From NCBI GenBank assembly GCA_030640385.1, contig DAOWJL010000044.1, positions 1 to 7,527 of the forward strand: a stretch of 7,527 nucleotides of DNA, read 5' to 3'. This stretch comes from Dehalococcoidia bacterium (GTDB lineage: Bacteria > Chloroflexota > Dehalococcoidia > Dehalococcoidales > G020351185). The stretch's first letter is position 1. Every line of letters starts with the position of its first letter. The notes beneath the pieces are model-generated. The model ran no database searches. It was not told the DNA's origin and saw nothing but the letters and a program-made list of their open reading frames with translations. Of this stretch, positions 6,396 to 7,527 are shown piece after piece. The position numbers and the translations under genes were made by a program.

Positions 6396-7527
6396 TTAGG
6401 CCTCTACTTTCTCTCTTTCCACTTCTTCCCCTGTTTTCACCGTTACCTTTCTCTTCACGCTGACCAGGAACTTTACGGTTTCATCAGATGGATTGAGGTG
6501 TGGTGGCTTTAAATGCGCCAGGTCGGCACCATCTGCTCTCTGTTTTAGTTTATAGGCTTTAAAGGCATCCTCAGGCAAAAGGGTGACTTCCAGTGGCTTC
6601 AAGCCGGTAAAGGATTCCATCTCGGTATATGGCGCATCCAGCTTCTTTAGCTCTTCGTGCACCATCTCAGAGACCCGTTCGGCAATTACATAACCGTTTT
6701 CTTTTGGCTCAATATACAGGTGCAGTATTGGTTTCTCGCCGACCTCCTTGCGTACTACCCAGTCTTTATAAGAAAACCCGGTGTTTTCTATCGCCTGCCA
6801 GATAATTTTCTCTGACAATCTGGTGAAACCGGCAACATCAATCTGGTCATCGACGCGGGAAATGAACTCCATCTGGGGTATGTCTATATCAAGCTGTTCA
6901 TTGCGCAGCGATATTATCCTGACCATATGCCCGAGCCTATATCTTATAAAAGGGCCGCCATGGAAACTGGTAATTACAAGTTCATAGTTACCCGGTTTTA
7001 ATTCATTCATCAAAAGTGTTGATGGCTGATAAGATTCGTCCTCTCTGGACTTGATTACTTCTTTTTCCGGTATAAACTCAAACAAATTGAGGTTGGGTAC
7101 AAAAGTCATACCTTTATAATCCCACGTTTGCATAGCAACAAAAACCGCCTCGGTACAACCATGAAAATCGAGTGCGTACTTGCCCCACATTTCCTTGATT
7201 CTTTCTTTATATACGGAGCCATCTATGCCAAAGGTAACCAGGCCTTTTATTGACCACAGGTCTTTTGGCATTAACTGACGCCGAGCCAGCTTACTCTTAG
7301 CCAGTCCTTTCAGTAAGCGCAGCATGGTTCTGGGCTTGCGAATCAATGATCTCAAACTTGTTCCATTTTCGCCCTGCTGCCCGAAACGCTCACCTATAGC
7401 CACGGCAACGCTTGACATGGCAATTGTCATATCCAGCCCCTGAGATAAAGCCATTTCAAAGCCCTTCTTTATCCGTTCTTCGAAAGACATCATTTCCGAT
7501 TCCTCTATGGATGGCAGCGAATTAAAA
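6396..7527 (-). CDS. GH3-superfamily adenylate-forming enzyme, C-terminal part (truncated by window edge)
   Basis: The family activates carboxylic acids with ATP to acyl-adenylates and transfers them to an amine or thiol; the acid is not predictable here. The frame stays open past the Met at 7493 to the edge (visible FNSLPSIEESEMM), and GH3-type proteins are about 500-600 residues, so the real start and the N-terminal ATP-phosphate loop lie outside. Numbering from the Met at 7493: HGCTEA (111-116) matches the acyl-adenylate YGxTE motif. FVPNLNLFEFIP (131-142) and ELVITSFHGGPFIRYRLG (171-188) are GH3-like. SRVDDQID (212-219) matches the hinge motif. Lys329 in HLKPPH is the likely C-terminal catalytic Lys. 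The Asp normally after YRxG is His189, which is unusual. A phenylacetate-CoA-ligase-type label is the main alternative. The last ~25 residues are charged. Confidence 0.8.
   Translation of the reverse strand, partial: FNSLPSIEESEMMSFEERIKKGFEMALSQGLDMTIAMSSVAVAIGERFGQQGENGTSLRSLIRKPRTMLRLLKGLAKSKLARRQLMPKDLWSIKGLVTFGIDGSVYKERIKEMWGKYALDFHGCTEAVFVAMQTWDYKGMTFVPNLNLFEFIPEKEVIKSREDESYQPSTLLMNELKPGNYELVITSFHGGPFIRYRLGHMVRIISLRNEQLDIDIPQMEFISRVDDQIDVAGFTRLSEKIIWQAIENTGFSYKDWVVRKEVGEKPILHLYIEPKENGYVIAERVSEMVHEELKKLDAPYTEMESFTGLKPLEVTLLPEDAFKAYKLKQRADGADLAHLKPPHLNPSDETVKFLVSVKRKVTVKTGEEVEREKVEA

Overview
This is a bacterial window of five protein genes, two of them cut by the window edges. There are no RNA genes, transposases, CRISPR arrays or phage genes. 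Base composition is moderate, ribosome binding sites are Shine-Dalgarno type, and one gene appears to start at TTG. The gene types (a GH3-like adenylating enzyme, a 7TM-GAF-GGDEF-HD-GYP signalling protein, a CysL/CbbR-like LysR regulator, pentose-phosphate enzymes) would fit an anaerobic Chloroflexota/Dehalococcoidia-like bacterium. That placement is a weak inference from family character only.

Layout. Bases 1-510 (+) hold the 3' part of a ribulose-phosphate 3-epimerase-like gene, open at the left edge. It ends 3 bases from the stop of an oppositely oriented, complete transketolase gene (514-2517, -). Bases 2518-2691 form a divergent regulatory region between transketolase and a LysR-type regulator (2692-3597, +). 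It holds candidate promoters on both strands whose -10 ends overlap, and a 14-bp dyad between the -35 and -10 of the regulator promoter. The regulator converges on a long gene (3639-6173, -) for a membrane protein with GAF, GGDEF and HD-GYP domains, which should make and degrade cyclic di-GMP. The spacer at 6174-6395 is rich in structure: a perfect 32-bp palindrome, a 12-bp-stem hairpin, a 12-bp direct repeat with a 21-bp period, and three copies of the 9-mer ACCAATAGT. The right edge (6396-7527, -) is the C-terminal part of a GH3-superfamily adenylate-forming enzyme whose N-terminus lies outside the window.

How the genes fit together. Transketolase and the epimerase act in the non-oxidative pentose phosphate pathway. 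The divergent LysR regulator is well placed to control its own gene and transketolase, as CbbR-type regulators often do for adjacent carbon-metabolism genes. The cyclic di-GMP protein and the GH3-like enzyme look independent of this module. I see no clear new multi-gene system. The most unusual items are the palindromic, repeat-rich spacer upstream of the cyclic di-GMP gene and the loss of a conserved Asp in the GH3-like enzyme.
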